From Bryopsis sp. KO-2023 (lineage: Eukaryota > Chlorophyta > Ulvophyceae > Bryopsidales > Bryopsidaceae), in NCBI GenBank assembly GCA_030272585.1, contig BSYQ01000003.1, forward strand, positions 3,844,001 through 3,908,000: a stretch of DNA of 64,000 nt, written 5' to 3'. The number at the start of each line of letters is the position of its first letter. Position 1 is the stretch's first letter. The translations under genes were made by a program, and so were the position numbers. The notes beneath the pieces were generated by a model that made no database searches, was not told where the DNA came from, and worked only from the letters and a program-made list of their open reading frames with translations. Positions 24,480 to 37,854 of this stretch are shown piece by piece.

Positions 24480-27400
24480 TCAAAAGGCTTGCCCAACAGA
24501 CCATTGATTCTTGCCATTACATCTGTTCGCAAAATCTGTAGGCACGGAGCCCCCCTGAGGCTCCCCAAATGCTTCCCTCAAATCGATCGGACCTCCACAA
24601 CGCACTACAATCCCAGCTCTCACCTGTTGCAGGTTCTTTGGGAGTTGCAGCCGTGCCACATTTCCCTGTTTTAAAAACGATCGATAGTTCTCCAAGTCTG
24701 ACGCCACCCAATCCGACACCACCTCATCACTGCAATCCACCTCAGATCTCACGTCCACCCTAGCTGGGTCCAACGTCGCTCTTCTCGCATTCCCACTTAC
24801 ATCCTGCCCCCGAAAACTCATCTCAACTCGGGATTCCTGAGTGGACTGAATCTGGGGCCCACTGCTCCTCGACCATCCCCCGACACCCTCCGGTCCATTC
24901 AACATCCCAGGTCTACCCATAGGCTCAGGTTTGACACCATGGTGCGGAACAGGCGGGCCCGGTGAGTTCGACCTGGAACAAAACGAAGTAGGGAGACCCC
25001 TGCAACCATCCACTTTGGTGGCCGGAGCCTCGCCTCCGTTTTCCCTCTTGACCACCCCGTTTGCTGAGAAATACTTTGCGATGCCATAGGTGGGTTCCAG
25101 CGAAATTGCAGGTTTTCGCTTCTTTTGCTTCCGGTCATCGATCGCGGATCTTTTGGAGTTGGTGGGTTTGAATTCGACGCTGGCCGTGGCGAAAAACGCT
25201 TGGGCTGATTTCACCATTTCCTGGAAATCCATGTTGAAGCACCTGACGGCCCCCCGCACCCATCGAGACACCGAGCTGAGGGACTGGGGTTCGCAAAACC
25301 GCTCATCCAGCAGCAGTATTGCACCGTAATCGTTTCTATGCCTGATGCATCGACCGACACCCTACAGGACCCAAAAACACACAGAGAAAGGGGGTGGTGA
25401 ATCCCTGATCCTACGAATACGAAAGTCTAATGCAGGGTGGACCGCCCCCACTTTTTTCCCCCCACCCTCTTTGGGTGAATTCATTTATGTATATAGATGG
25501 GTTCATGCAACCCACCTGGTTTAACGCTCTGAAAGCTTGCTGCTCGTACCACTGGCCTCCGGACAGCTTTCCATTAGCTCGCCTGTGGTCGTTGTACCCT
25601 CGCTTCAATTTAACGGAGCAATCCTTGATGTTGGGGAATGGAATTCCGATCATCACCACGCTTCTTGCGTAACCGTCGGAAAAGTTCATTCCCTCAGATG
25701 CCTGGGAAAAACAAGCATTACTCATAACGTATATGACTAATGACGTCTCTGACGACTTTGTCAAAAATGCAATATGTGGTGATTATTATGTGGTGGTCGC
25801 TGTTCTCTGTTTTTTTTTTTCACATCAGGGCGATCGATCGACATGGCCATTCATATCCACTCGATTAAGAAATACGGGCGTTGCTTTCTTTCGGCTATTT
25901 TCAGGTGTGATGCCAGTGAAAGCTGTGGGGATGCCGCTCACCTTTCCTCGGCAAACTCCCAGGAAAATACCTCCCCTTCCTTTGTCAATGCTGGCGTAGT
26001 ATTTTTGAATCGTTTCGTCAAACTGAGGACCACCGCCCCTGGGCTCTTGAAACACCGGCTTCACCGCAGTCAGTTTCCTGAGCACCCCTGATGCCTTTTC
26101 AGAAAGCAGCAAGAACTTATTAGGAGGAAACTAAACCACCAACAAAAAATAATGGGAAGAGCGGAGCCTGGGGTGGGGTGGGGTGGGTTGAAATTTTCAC
26201 ATCGGAATTTGAACGGTATTAACCCCATTCCAATTAGAGCAAACTGATGCTGATCTGACCCACCTGCCATCGTTGTTTCAATTTGTCGAGAAGGCTGTAA
26301 CTGGGCATGAACACCAGCACTCCATCAGGAATGACCTTGCACCATTCAACCAGCGAGTGCCCCACTCGATCTTGAACCTCCGCCTTGCTGGTTTCGCTGT
26401 ACACGAATCTCACTCTGGCATTGTCCGAGGTTATGCCGCAAGAGCCCGCCCACACCTGATCGAAATTCACCCCTGCCCCCCCTCAGCTGACAGAATTTTC
26501 TGGACAGCACTCCCCCTCCCCTCAGCAACCGCACCACAACATAAAACTATACGAGTGGTGGATGGTCATGGATTCAACTGTAAAGAAAAGATGCAAAGGC
26601 AAGGGTTTGATCAGGATTTGCAAGCATCCGTATTAAAGCCATGCAGATACCCACCTGTTTTGCCATGTTCACCACATGGCCTCCCTCCATGCGTTGCCTG
26701 AAGTCAGCACCGAGCTCACTGGCAAAAGATCCCATCGGGGAAAGCGTCCCGGAGGTGAGGATGATCGCATGAGTGTCGTTCTGCAGCTTCGAGAAAATTA
26801 CGGACGGATCCAAACACATGATTTGGACTTCCACCATGGCATCCTGTACATCATCTTCGTTTTGGGTGAATCGCCCTATCCTGTTGTTGGTTTCAAGAAA
26901 ATTTTAAAAATTGAACGAGGTGAAGAAGGGGGTATTTTTAGAAAGGCTCCTCGTGCGTGTGACCATTTTTCTTCTATTTTAAAAGCTTCAAGCACGGAAA
27001 ACAAAAATACTGGCAGCTTTGAAAGCATGATGAACCATGGAGAAAACACGCAAAGGGAATTGGGGTGGAGGGCTAAAAGCATTGATGTCTTCTAAGAAAG
27101 CAAGAAAGCATTGACCAGAAAATTAGGAGCATAGATATGACTTTGACCACCTCTCCTTCCTCGTGTTGATGTAGCTTCTCGACGTCAACTGAAAACACTG
27201 CATCAACTGTGGGGAGCTCTACATAACCAGGGGGGAAAAAAAATCTCAGAAATAAACCCTGGCTCTTCTTTCTTTTCTTTTGTCGGATTTTTTCTTGCAT
27301 CACGTCAACGTGAGTTTATTCTCATCTAATCAGAAATATATCGAAAACACTGTCGACACTTCAAACAGATGGGACATTCTACACCACGGAAAAACAAACA

Positions 27401-30204
27401 AACAAACAAACAAACTAGCCCTGCATTACTCAGACTACATATTTAAGGTCAAAAAACAGAGGCCATCTTCTTGGCAATAATTTGTTCCGTGAACTGAGTA
27501 AACAAAAGACAAGGAAAACTGCCTTACATCATACAGCAGCTGCAAAACAGTAGCCAGCTTGCAAGCGATTTGCAAAGGTATGGCACCATCTTCTGCCATG
27601 TATTGCGAAGCTGCAACACCTCCTGGAAACACATAGCAAAAGAATCTTGTGAACAGAAGCCCAGATGCAAACCACAGCCCACCTGATGGGAAGCTGCAAT
27701 CTCTTGATTCTGTTCCAACCCTATCAGATCCGTGTGTTTTTGGTAGCTGAGCGACTGACCTGCATTTTGCGGTGCCTGGCCCTCCATCGCCTTTTTGTTC
27801 TCCTCTCGAGCGCTCCTCAGCTTGGTGTAAGCCGATTTCAACAGTTCGGCACCTTGCTGGTCCAACCCCATTCTTTCCAGAGTCTGGAGCGTCTGCCATT
27901 GTTTTAAAAAAACAGTATGGTGATGACAAACAAACGGCATTGAACAGTAGTAGAACGATGCAGTCAATCTATCTATCTATCTATATATATATATATATAT
28001 ATTTTTATTTTTTATTTTCAAACAAAAAAGGTGCATCCGAACATGGCTTTCCTAACCCTGATCCTCTTTCCTCACATGCACAGCTGCCTCACCACTTCAT
28101 TTCAAAATTGCTTTCTGGCACGAAGCTTTTTTTTTCGGATGCTAGGAATGGAAACACAGCATGAAACCAGGATTACGTTCAAAAAAAATCAGGGTCAGGG
28201 GTCCTTACCTCTCTGGACGACCATGATCGCTCCGATGGAACTTGGGCAGCGCCCAGCAGTCTGTTCAACTCTTGCAGCACGATGCCGAATTGCCGCTCCA
28301 GAGTCCTGGATGCTTCCAGCAGCTCTTCTGAGCCAGGGCCCTCCCTCTCCCACACCATAGCGTTTTTCTGAAACCACAGTCGGGCCGTTTGAAGATCCTC
28401 GGTCGTAGCTTTGAACGTGGCCGAGTCTCTAATGCATGGATGCAAAGCTTTTTTTTTTTGAGAAGAAGAAAAAAAAAACTGAAGGAGCCAATGAACAAGG
28501 TATCGACTGTTGATTGCTTTTTTTCGCCTTTCTTCTGGAAATCGATATTTTTTCTTTCATCGTGGTGATATGGACTGAAGCGAGGAAAACAGCGATGTAG
28601 AAAAAGTAAGGGAAAAAAAAGGAACCGACGAAGGAACGAGGCCGGGTCTAAATACATATGGAAGCTTCTGATGTGTTTGCTTTTGCTTTTTTGTACATTC
28701 CTCAAAAAAGGGAGAGAGAAAAAAACGAGGGCTCCTTTTCAGAAAAATCGCTTTTTCTGAGAAAGGATCAGTCCGGATTTCTTCTTAACGAAACTAGATT
28801 AAAAAAAAAACAAAAAAAAGTAGTCCATGAACATTGCACACACCTTGAAATATCTTCAATATTATGGGCCTCGTCGAAAATAATAACATCCCCCTCCACG
28901 GTGATCCCCATGGAATCGCGTATGTCTGGGTCGATCAAGTAATTGTATGGACAAAACACAAGCTCCGCCGTCTGAGCCATTTTCCTCGAAGCGAAATATG
29001 GACACGCCCTCATATTCTTCCCCAACTTCACTAAATCTTCAATATCCATGATCTGATCGTATCATCGACACACTCATTTCACTCATTTCATTTTTTTTTT
29101 CAAGTTACAAAAAAAAAATAAAAAATTAAGAAGAAAACAAATACCACAGATAGCCCTTGACCCGATCCGCGCAGAATGTATTTTTTTCCAGATTTCACCC
29201 CCCAAAAAAAGTTAATTCACTTACGTCGGTGTTATATCTGCCCAAGCTGTCGGCGTTCCTGAAGTACATGCATTGACCGTCCGTCAATTCTTTCTGGCAG
29301 TTTTCTTGGATATTCCCACTTTTGACCACCCTGCTGTTCACGCAATAATGCTGTTTCGCTGCCTGCAGAAAAAGGAAAATAAAAAAATCCAGCTCAGCCC
29401 CCGACTGGAATTTTTGAAAATCTGCTGCCACTGCTTCGAAATGCTTGGCTTACCAGAATTGCTGTCTTGGGCCGATAGTTCGTACGTTTCATTTCCTGAA
29501 CTACCTGTAGATGGAAGACATGCGTTCAATTGTCTGACCCATGCATCTGATAGCTCCAAGAATAAAAAAAGAAGAAAATTTGGAGCCACAAGTCGATGCC
29601 AAATTTGATGATGATGAGTCATAGACATTGATGCATGTTTTTCTTTGTTCCTCAATTTTTTTTTTAATATCCTTGCAGATGAGCAAGGATATGCAAATTT
29701 GAGCTGCAACAGTGGCTCAAACAGGTAGCACTAGTCTTTCTCTGGATATTTCTTGGCAGCAAGTTTTTTCCTTGGTGTCCCTTTTTCCCCAGATACCTAG
29801 AACTTATATTTTGGAGGAAAAAAAAATCAAATGCAAGCAAAAATCTAGTCTGCTGGTCGACTTTCCCAAACAAACTCTACCTGATGAATTTGCGCGTGCG
29901 TTCGCGTCGCGTAGAACACCTTCGGCGATTTCGTTTTCAGGTCGTTTTCCACGCCCTCCTCCAGTTGAGTCTCGGTCGGCAGAATCTGCGCCTGGACGTC
30001 CCTGTACAGATTTTCCTTCCGTTCTTTAAGCCACTGCGACGCCGCGCACAGCAGAGACAGCGTTTTTCCACTGCCTGTGGGTGCTTCCAGAAGGGCGTTA
30101 TCGCCACGATCTAAAGTTTCCAGCACCTTCCCCATGAACGCGAGCTGAATCCCGTAAGCGGTGTGCGGAAAGTGGACGTTGTGTCCAGAGATTGTATACT
30201 CCAT
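24480..30204 (-). CDS. BRIP1: FANCJ/BRIP1-type Fe-S DNA helicase
   Basis: Thirteen exons: 30204-29881, 29504-29454, 29362-29225, 29052-28844, 28428-28209, 27892-27760, 27622-27528, 27216-27151, 26843-26655, 26455-26264, 26094-25942, 25701-25516 and 25361-24480; in phase, 945 residues, TGA stop. Walker [10 protein letters not shown] is at about 40-48, TRTHAQ (motif Ia) at about 100, and four Cys for an iron-sulfur cluster lie between about 132 and 190 (HYC, ENC, GQC, ACP). DEAH is at about 229, [12 protein letters not shown] at about 440, [17 protein letters not shown] at about 600 and [12 protein letters not shown] (motif VI) at about 655. The [15 protein letters not shown] and RALNQ blocks resemble FANCJ more than RTEL1, though both are XPD-family 5'-3' helicases. 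The role is repair of crosslinks and G-quadruplex unwinding. The last 290 residues are poorly conserved, with a basic QKKRKP stretch that may be a nuclear signal. The exact C-terminus could change if the GTGAGA at 24618-24623 is used as a donor. Confidence 0.85.
27968..28001. repeat. (TCTA)n(TA)n microsatellite in a helicase intron
   Basis: TCTA repeats pass into TA repeats in the intron between exons 28428-28209 and 27892-27760. Confidence 0.9.
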
Positions 30205-30458
30205 CGCGTATCGAACCCGTTCGCTTTCTTAGTGCTTCGTCGTCGGGTGCCCCGAAACTCGCTGGCGTTCGCAAAACCCCGACGCCAGAATGCGAGACGC
30301 TGGCAGGCAGTCAGGAGTTTCGGTTTGTAGAGTAACGCAGCCGTAACGCAGTCGACAGATAGCACGTGGGTGCGTTGTCTGACAGTCCAGCTTCAACATA
30401 CCAACCCCTTGCGGTTTTTAGTTCCTGGAGCGCTGCTGCATCCGAGGAGAGGGAAGCC
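30205..30458. promoter_or_regulatory. bidirectional promoter between BRIP1-like and RRP46 genes
   Basis: The two start codons face away from each other with only 254 bp between them. Both promoters and both 5' UTRs must fit here unless non-coding first exons lie elsewhere. No TATA box is evident and the region is moderately GC-rich, as expected for housekeeping genes. The inference rests on spacing, not on a recognised site. Confidence 0.5.
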
Positions 30459-32395
30459 ATGGAGGAAAGCAACCAAAGCGAGCGAGCGGATTTTCGGTCC
30501 GCATCTGAACTCAGGTCGGTCTTTGCCTGAACGTACTCCAACGACTGATTCTTCCGAAAAGGAAAACGACATCCCGAAAAAGAACGAGGAGCTGTTGTGA
30601 AGAAATCAGAGCTGCACTGCCAAACACACAGATCAGCCCAAATATGAAGCCAACACAAAGATTCAAAAAAATTGAATTTCTTTTCTCGAACTTGTTGCAG
30701 GGTGGGTTGTATGTGAGGGGTAGTGTTTTCTTTTCTGGTTCAGAGCTGTTGCTTGTGAAAGGAGTTTGCTTACTCAAGCACATGGTTCAGTCCGATGGAG
30801 CCAAGGTCAATCCACTGTGATGGTTGCTGTTTTCGGCCCAGTCGGAACATCTGACACGCATGCAGCTCAAAAAGGAATCGTCGAGGTCTTGTTCAAGGGC
30901 CGACAGTCGGCAGGTTGGGCTGCTCATCAAAAAATTGAAGCTGTGGTTGGACTGCTTACTGGGCAAACGCCCAGTATGATTTTTAGTTTGGTTTTCATGG
31001 GGGGGAAATCATCGATCCGTTGAATGGAGGCCGCACAAAAACTGGGTTATAGGGAAAAAAGACACTCTTATGATAATGAGAATGATTAGAATGTCACCTA
31101 AGAAGCCGCTCAGCTTCGATCGCAACCGATACCCAACACCATTCCATAGAATCATTCAAAAAAACTGCCAAAATAAGGGACACGAGTACATGTGCTGGTT
31201 GCAGTTTTGTTTTCCTGGGTTGATAGCTGACTGGGGCGTAACTCTAGAAATGCTGCAGGTCATCGGGAGCGAGATTTGGAGTTCAAACTGCAGGAGTCCA
31301 TGAGGTCGTCTATCTTGCTGAACCTCATACCTCGAACTGTTATTCGCATCGTGATCCAGGTAACTCCAGCACTAGTCGATTTCGAGGGGAAAGAACACCG
31401 GAACCCCTGTGGAAGTAATCTCGTTCGCTGCAGGATGGATTTGGCTTCATCTGTTTTGATTTTTTTTTGGGGGGGGGGTGCTTTTTGCTTCAGGTTCTGC
31501 AAGACGATGGATCGCTGCTGGCTTGTGCGTTTAATGCTTGTTGTGCTGCTCTTGTCGATGCGGGGGTTCCTTTGAAGAATATGTGGGGTGCGTAAGCAAG
31601 GATCCACATTGAATCTTGTTTCTTTTTTTTTTGGCTTTCTCACCTTGACGTACAGTGTTCAATGGATGGCGCTACTTAATTTCGTTTCGCTGTGCAGTTT
31701 CTGTGGCTTGCGTTATCGCTTCTGGTGGGGAGATCTTGGTGGACCCCGATGAATCCGAGGAAAGGGTAATACCTGTTTGAGTGTGATTCAATCATGCAGC
31801 CTTTTTTAACTGTAGATTTGCTCCAGTGAAACGCGAACTGAATCTCCATCGGATATCCCAGAAGGGAGGGTGGCAAGGTGTTCCGATCCGGAAAAATGTA
31901 GCTCTGAAGTTGAACTGCCCTCGATAGAAAACGAAACGACCCTCAACATATCGAGCGATGGGTTTAAATTTTGCAACAGGATCCAATTCTGAGGCTTGCT
32001 GGCACCATATGAGTGCCAGCACAAACCCTCAAAAAGGTAGCCAGATATGTTTCGTCAATTCTGATCGAAATATATATATATATAGCTCCGAAGCGACCGA
32101 TCGACAGAGAGTATCATTGCCTCTTGTTGAAAGCGCCTGTTTTTTTTTTATTTCAAATGTCTAATTGTTGCAGAACTCCGAAGCGATCGTGTGTGCCACG
32201 TTTCCCAGCATCAGGCAGCAGCACGACAGCGGATGGACGACCTCCATAGATTCCGACCCCATGTTTTGCGACTCTTGTGGCCATCTCGAGATGGATACCT
32301 TTTTTCAAATGGTGGAGATTTGTCGAAGGGGCGGCAGCCATGTGGCCGATTTCAACATGGTTTCCTTGGGGAAGCGACTAGAACTGACCGAGTAG
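30459..32395 (+). CDS. RRP46: exosome core subunit RRP46 (EXOSC5)
   Basis: Six exons: 30459-30514, 30744-30913, 31259-31359, 31494-31587, 31698-31765 and 32174-32395; in phase, 236 residues, TAG stop. The length matches the human protein (235). It follows the RNase PH fold: [18 protein letters not shown], then [11 protein letters not shown], then [12 protein letters not shown], then [28 protein letters not shown] and a hydrophobic strand with [16 protein letters not shown]46 is one of six RNase PH-like subunits forming the exosome ring that threads RNA for 3'-5' decay in nucleus and cytoplasm; in eukaryotes the ring is catalytically inactive. The C-terminus ([15 protein letters not shown] to KRLELTE) is less conserved. 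A possible extra exon at about 31815-31880 was left out because the model is in phase without it. Confidence 0.88.
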
Positions 32396-33172
32396 CAGCA
32401 TTATATTTTTTTAGCTGAGTTGGAAATGGACCATTTTTTTTGGAGGGGGCTGCAGGCATCTCTAGGAAATCATGGTTTGATAGTGGCTAGGTGAGACAGG
32501 CAGATGGGGGAAATTGTTTTTGCAGGGGGGTTATAGTAGACTAAGTGTGAAAATCGCAATGCTTTGCCAGAATGTCAAATTTGTTCTCTGGCACTTGGGT
32601 CGAATCGATGTTTGATGCCTGACCTCATGCTGATTTGGTTTTCCAAGAAAACTGGTGAGAAAAACAAACTCCAGCTGGAGGTCACCAGCAGCTACCTGGA
32701 AGAAAAAGCTAAAAACAGCAAAACTCTGGGAGGAACGATGCCACAACCCACCCCAAAAGAGGTTAGTCATACAAGTCACGTGATGACATTAGTCATCGAT
32801 CCCTATGATAGCATCGTTCCACTACGGGGGGCTGTCCAAAATCGAACTTCGCTGCCATCAACCCACCTCGATGCTTCCCAATGGAAGGAATGGCGTCATC
32901 TCGCTTCCAAGTCGGATCTCCTGGCGAAAAGATGACACCCAGCCCCATTTCTCACCAACAATCCGTCGTTTGTCGATAGATTCCAGGCAGGCGCGCGGAG
33001 GTCCGACTGCTTTTTTCCCCCTTTTTGGTCGACACTCCATCATTCTTTGGCGAAGCTTTTTTGGCTCCAATCCACCGAATCTACCGAATCCATCTCCCCT
33101 CCCCCGCGACGCAAACGACAATGACCCCGTCTGTGTGCGCTCCAAACCTCCTGCGATCCACCACCAACTCTC
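32396..33172. other. intergenic, 0.8 kb
   Basis: No supported exon. It holds the 3' flank of RRP46 and the upstream region of the 189-residue orphan gene. Confidence 0.6.
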
Positions 33173-35308
33173 ATGTCGCCAGACTGGACGCGAGGAATGG
33201 ACAGTCGCGAGGAGCTCGAACGTCCGCGCTCGCTTCCGAAAGTAAGAACCATAGAGCTTAGAAATGAAACTCACACGCATAAAAACACAGGAGGGAAAGA
33301 AACGAAGAAACCCTCCCACACAACATCTTTTTTCCCCTGCGCAGATCGAACAGCTGTCCATTTCGGTTTCTTCTGCTCGAAATGGTGTGTATACCTGAGC
33401 TGGGAATCATTAATACCCAATGAGGGGGGGGCTCCTCCAATTTCCTACAATCGAGGGATTTTTTTTTGTCTTTTTTTTTCCATCCTTAAAAAGCGATCAT
33501 GCCCTTTGAAAAGACATCTACCACCACTTGCATTCCTCCTTGGTAAAACTCAAATACAACTTGACATTTCCCTGTGAATTGCATTGCTTATGTTCAGGTT
33601 TTTGCTTATTGCTTTTGTAGTACTCTGGCATTATGGGGGGTGATGGCCTCTTTTTGCTGTAATTGATTCGATTAATTGCTTATGTTCAGGGGCAAGCAGT
33701 GTCCAGGAGCCAGTGGTTGTGCATGTACCTCCTCCAAGGGTGTCTACTTCTCCACCCAGGCCTGTTCCAGTGATTCACTCACCAGCATACCTCTACCAGA
33801 TGGGGGTCACAGAATTGGTAAGATTCTGACGGCCTGCATTTTTCGGAGTGCCTTGTTTTTGTTTTTGAAGCGTCCCTAGGTTTCCTGGTGCTGTGTTTGA
33901 TGGGTTGTATTTTGCGTTGGTGGAAAAAAAAACCCAGCTGTTTTCTTTTTTTGTTTTCAAGATCGAATTAGGGTGGTGCTGCAACGGAACTGATAAAATC
34001 CTCACCCCACGCCATCCCCCCCCCCAAAAAAAAAAAATAATAATAATAATAATAGAAAATAAAATCACACACATACACTCCGACAAGATTCGTCGATGCT
34101 GTAGAGAAAGGGGAAAAAAAAATCTCGAACAAATGTGAGAACAAAAAAGCTGTGTTGTGTTGTACTTTTATAAATGGGCTGATGGATTTTGTTTTGCAGA
34201 AATCTGAGGAGGGCATTGAAGAGAGTGACACCAGGGAATCTGTGTTTAGCAGTCGTCCAGCTGGCAAAGTCATGTCGTCAGGAAATCCCTTTGAACAGGC
34301 TCTGGCCAGGTACGAAACAGGTTTCGTAATGTGAATGGGAGAAATCATATCTAAACACTTTAAAGGGGTGGGTGGGGGGGCAGGGGTTTTGTTAAACTAT
34401 GGTAATAGTGAATAGAAAGCCGATCGAGGCCGGTTATGTCGCTAGCCCTGTGATGGGTTTTTTTTCTTTTTTTTAGAAAAAGTGAATCGAAAGCACTGTT
34501 GCAGCCTTTTTTTTTGGTTAAAACATAGAATGGAATATTGATTTGAAGGATTATTGATTTTTTTGGCACCCGTGCTGACAATAATTGTCACAATAAAAAC
34601 GGGTGCTTTGATTAAAAGGGAAAAAAAGCGATTTTGATGCGCCAATTGAAGGTGTGGTTTTCTTTTTTTGGTGGAAGAGTCGAGAGTTTTGATCTGTGTG
34701 GATGCTGTTGAAAATGCAGTGCCGACAATATGTTGAACAACCTTGAGCAGAATCCCGACCCAGCAACCCAGGCGATTTGGAAAGCGACCAACAGCTCTGC
34801 CGGACAAACTGCCGCGAAGGGAGTTCGAGGAGCTGCAGAGTTCACAGTGCAAGCAGGTCAGACATCCAGAAACTTCGGTGCTCAAAACAAGATTTGTTCG
34901 AAATGTTGAAATGCACTGCAGTTTTCTTTTTCTTTTTCTTTTTTTCCCTTTTTTTCTTTTTTTTTTGGGGGGGGAGGGGTGTCTTGGTATCGTATACTGC
35001 ATGCACGGAATAAATTGGCTAAAAGTGCCAATCATCAGTACCCGTCATTACCGTCCTGTGAAATGGCCATAAAATGGTGCTTCCTTTCCAGCACGGCAGT
35101 AGATTTTTTTAGTTGATTTCTGATCTGATTGATTTCTCAATTGCTCTTTTGGTGCTTACGTTCAGGTACCCAAGCTGTGAAAATGGCGGCTCCGATCGGA
35201 GCGTGGGCTGTGCAACAAGGCCTTCGTGTTGCATTGGACATGATGAGCCAATCCTCCAAAAAAGACAAGCAATCAAAAAACTCCAAGAGCAATTCTGACA
35301 GCAATTGA
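33173..35308 (+). CDS. orphan 189-residue protein
   Basis: Five exons: 33173-33241, 33707-33817, 34200-34309, 34720-34856 and 35166-35308; phases agree and the stop is TGA. I do not recognise the family. Residues 1-23 are charged (MSPDWTRGMDSREELERP). Residues 24-50 are Pro/Val-rich (PVVVHVPPPR, SPPRPVPVIHSP). Residues 60-100 are acidic, then Ser-rich. Residues 100-165 are rich in Ala, Gln and Asn with an amphipathic stretch AVKMAAPIGAWAVQQGLRV. The C-terminus is a Ser/Lys tail (SKKDKQSKNSKSNSDSN). No signal peptide is seen. The start is the only ATG giving an in-phase first exon with a strong GTAAGA donor. The second-exon acceptor (TGTCCAG) was chosen by phase. Confidence 0.6.
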
Positions 35309-37854
35309 ACGATAACACCCCAAGCAAAGACTTGGGGCAGTAGTGCCCATATATATATTGTATATATATGTATAGAAATCCTGCTTGAGTCGTCGGCTCA
35401 TTGCATCGGCCAGCGCAGGGTGGCTTGTTTTGCACTACACGCAAAAGTGAACTGAAAAAACAAAAAAAGCGAAAAAGGAAGTTTGTTCTTTAAAAAAAAA
35501 AAAAAGAGGAAAAAGAAAAAAAAAATGTGTTCTTCATTCTTTTTATGGATGCACGATGTGTTCTGTGTAAAGTAAAAAAAACAAAAACAGCAATAGTTGG
35601 CAGGGAAAAAATGGGGTGTGATTTGTTTTGCTGGCATTCTCTGTGTTTTTCGGGGTGCTTTTTTTTTATATATATTATATTTTTTCGACAATGGCCGTTG
35701 TTTGAGAGAATCATGGAGACTATGGAGCGATGGTGGAATTGGTTCTGGATTTGCTGGTTGTCTGATGGGGTGTGTGCTAGATTGGCATGTTGGAGACGTA
35801 TATTTTATATATTGTGGGTCGCTTGTGTTTGAGCAAAATGGAGAGAGGATGTAAACAGTGTTTTTTCAGAGAAGTTTTTTTGTGTGCAAAGCAGCAGAAA
35901 TGCAAAAAATATGAATGTGTTGGTTTGGGAAAAAAATGCTTCGCATTCATCTCAAATCGAATAGATCTGCCTTCGGGCAAACTGTGAATTCGATGCCAGA
36001 AGATTTTTTGTTCGATAGTCTGACCAGATATATATATGCATGAGTAGCAGCATCCCCCAGAGTGCCAACAAACACCTCCGAACCCAACCTTTCCATTGAA
36101 TTTTCTGGGGACCAGCCTCAGTGATCGACCGGATCGAATCGCAGGAAAAGTGGAAATTGGTTGAGGTGCCTTTTTTGGTGTTCATGTTTCTTCTCCAAAA
36201 CTTGAGAAATGATTTTGAAGGTGGAGTTGAGGGCCACAGCATTGAGACTGACAGGGGTGCTGCAAATCGACAAACATTTCATTGGTGATTTGGCAAGCAT
36301 GCCCCAGGTCAACGCACAAGACATGTACACCCTCCTTCGTATTTAGTGTGGGACTTATAATAGTGTTGCCCCAGTGTTGCCCCAGTGTTGCCCCAGACCA
36401 AACCAAACCAAAAATTACATGCGCAGAAGCATGTAAAAATGCAGTCACGGAAAACCAACACGTTAGCAAGAAGTGCAGATTTCGGAAATAGTGGGGCCTA
36501 CGTTATTTTCTGTTTTCTGAAATTTCTGCCGTTTATGGAAATAGTTTAGGCTACAATAAATACGATTAAGGGTGCAGCTTCTTTCAATGGGTTTTTCAAT
36601 CGATAAACTGTATGGCATGCCCTCCATTTTGTTTTTCACCAAAAGGAATCCAACCACAGGATAATTTCAGCCAGGTGTAATAACATGTCCCAACACCTTT
36701 CAAGCATGCTTGTAGATATTTGTATTGCCAAAAATTTGTTGTAGTTGATTTCCATGTCAGGATCGGCAACGATCTCTTGGAAAATGGACTCCCTCTCCAC
36801 CAGCTTTCAGCACCATAGAATCTGCTAAGCCCCTAGCGCATTGGGGAAATGGCTGGTCTGTCATGGGATGCCAGACGAACATGGGAAGCATGCGATGCAT
36901 GTTGTTCGCCGTTTGTATCGACTTCGTTCCTGGTTTCCAGAAATATGAACGGATTCGTCGCAAGAATGCGTCAACCGACATTGAAAGTCGTCGCATGGTG
37001 GAGCAGTTTCACTTCTTTTTCGACGACTCTTCCTTGGCTTCGGGGGAAAACGCGCAAAAAAAGCGTGCACCATAGCTGTTAATACAGTTCCCCGACCAGC
37101 CTCATCTGAACGAGCAGCGATAGAACACTGGTTTCAAACTCCTCAGGAGAGTGTAGAAACGTCGCACGGTGCCATTTCCGAACTTTCTCAGCAGGAGAAC
37201 CCGACCTATTCCCATAATTATGCACGGTTGTTGTTGCACCAAGACGCATCCCTTGTGATTGTTTCCATCACTTGAAGTTGGAGCTCCATGGACCAGGATT
37301 TCCTTAAATCGCGTGTGAAACAAATGAATAATACTGATGTGCATCAATTTGAATGGAAATTTGATGTCGGGAGTGTGCACATCAGGAAGTCCAGACTTGA
37401 TGAATAAAGTAGAAGGAAGAAGGTTTTTCCTCTGAGTCTCAAACCAAAGACACAAGCTTTCTTGTTTTTTTGATCCAATTCCCAACCTCAGGTTTCAGTT
37501 GAGCAACAGAAAACCCCAAGTGTGGGTGGTTTTGCAAGTGTGAACCAGCTCTGTGTGTTTTCTTAAACATGGAGGTTGTGAAGTTGGATTGATTTCAAGT
37601 TCAATTTCTCACTGGAAAAATGGTTTGCTGAGCTGTGAAACAAATGGGGAATTTGTTGTTCTGTAACTTTTCCAAAGCCATGAGACATAAAATTCCAGTG
37701 TTCGAATATCTAACATAAAGAGCCACAAGTTACAAGCTCTGTCTAAACCCTGCCCAAAGTAGTCCCCCTCTATTTGCAGACCGAAAAACCCAAGGTCTGG
37801 CTATTGATAAAAACCCGAGAAACGTTCCCTAAGCCTCCTGCCAGCGCGACCACC
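35309..37854. other. intergenic, 2.5 kb, possibly with decayed coding fragments
   Basis: No complete gene could be modelled. The minus strand has a 127-codon open stretch (37485-37102) and shorter ones near 36.1-36.3 and 36.8-37.0 kb with protein-like composition but no family match and no consistent splice chain. They may be remnants of a gene or element. An 11-bp unit AGTGTTGCCCC is repeated three times at 36362-36394. Confidence 0.4.

Noticed and set aside
27623-27682. A 60-nt in-frame intron candidate in the helicase gene
   Set aside because: Using the GTCAGT donor at 27759 gives a 137-nt intron, restores the conserved [10 protein letters not shown] frame and fits the size of the other introns.
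31815-31880. Extra RRP46 exon between exons 5 and 6
   Set aside because: The gene is in phase and of the usual length without it.
37102-37485. 127-codon minus-strand frame
   Set aside because: Protein-like in places but without a family, start context or splice partners; kept only as a note in the intergenic entry.
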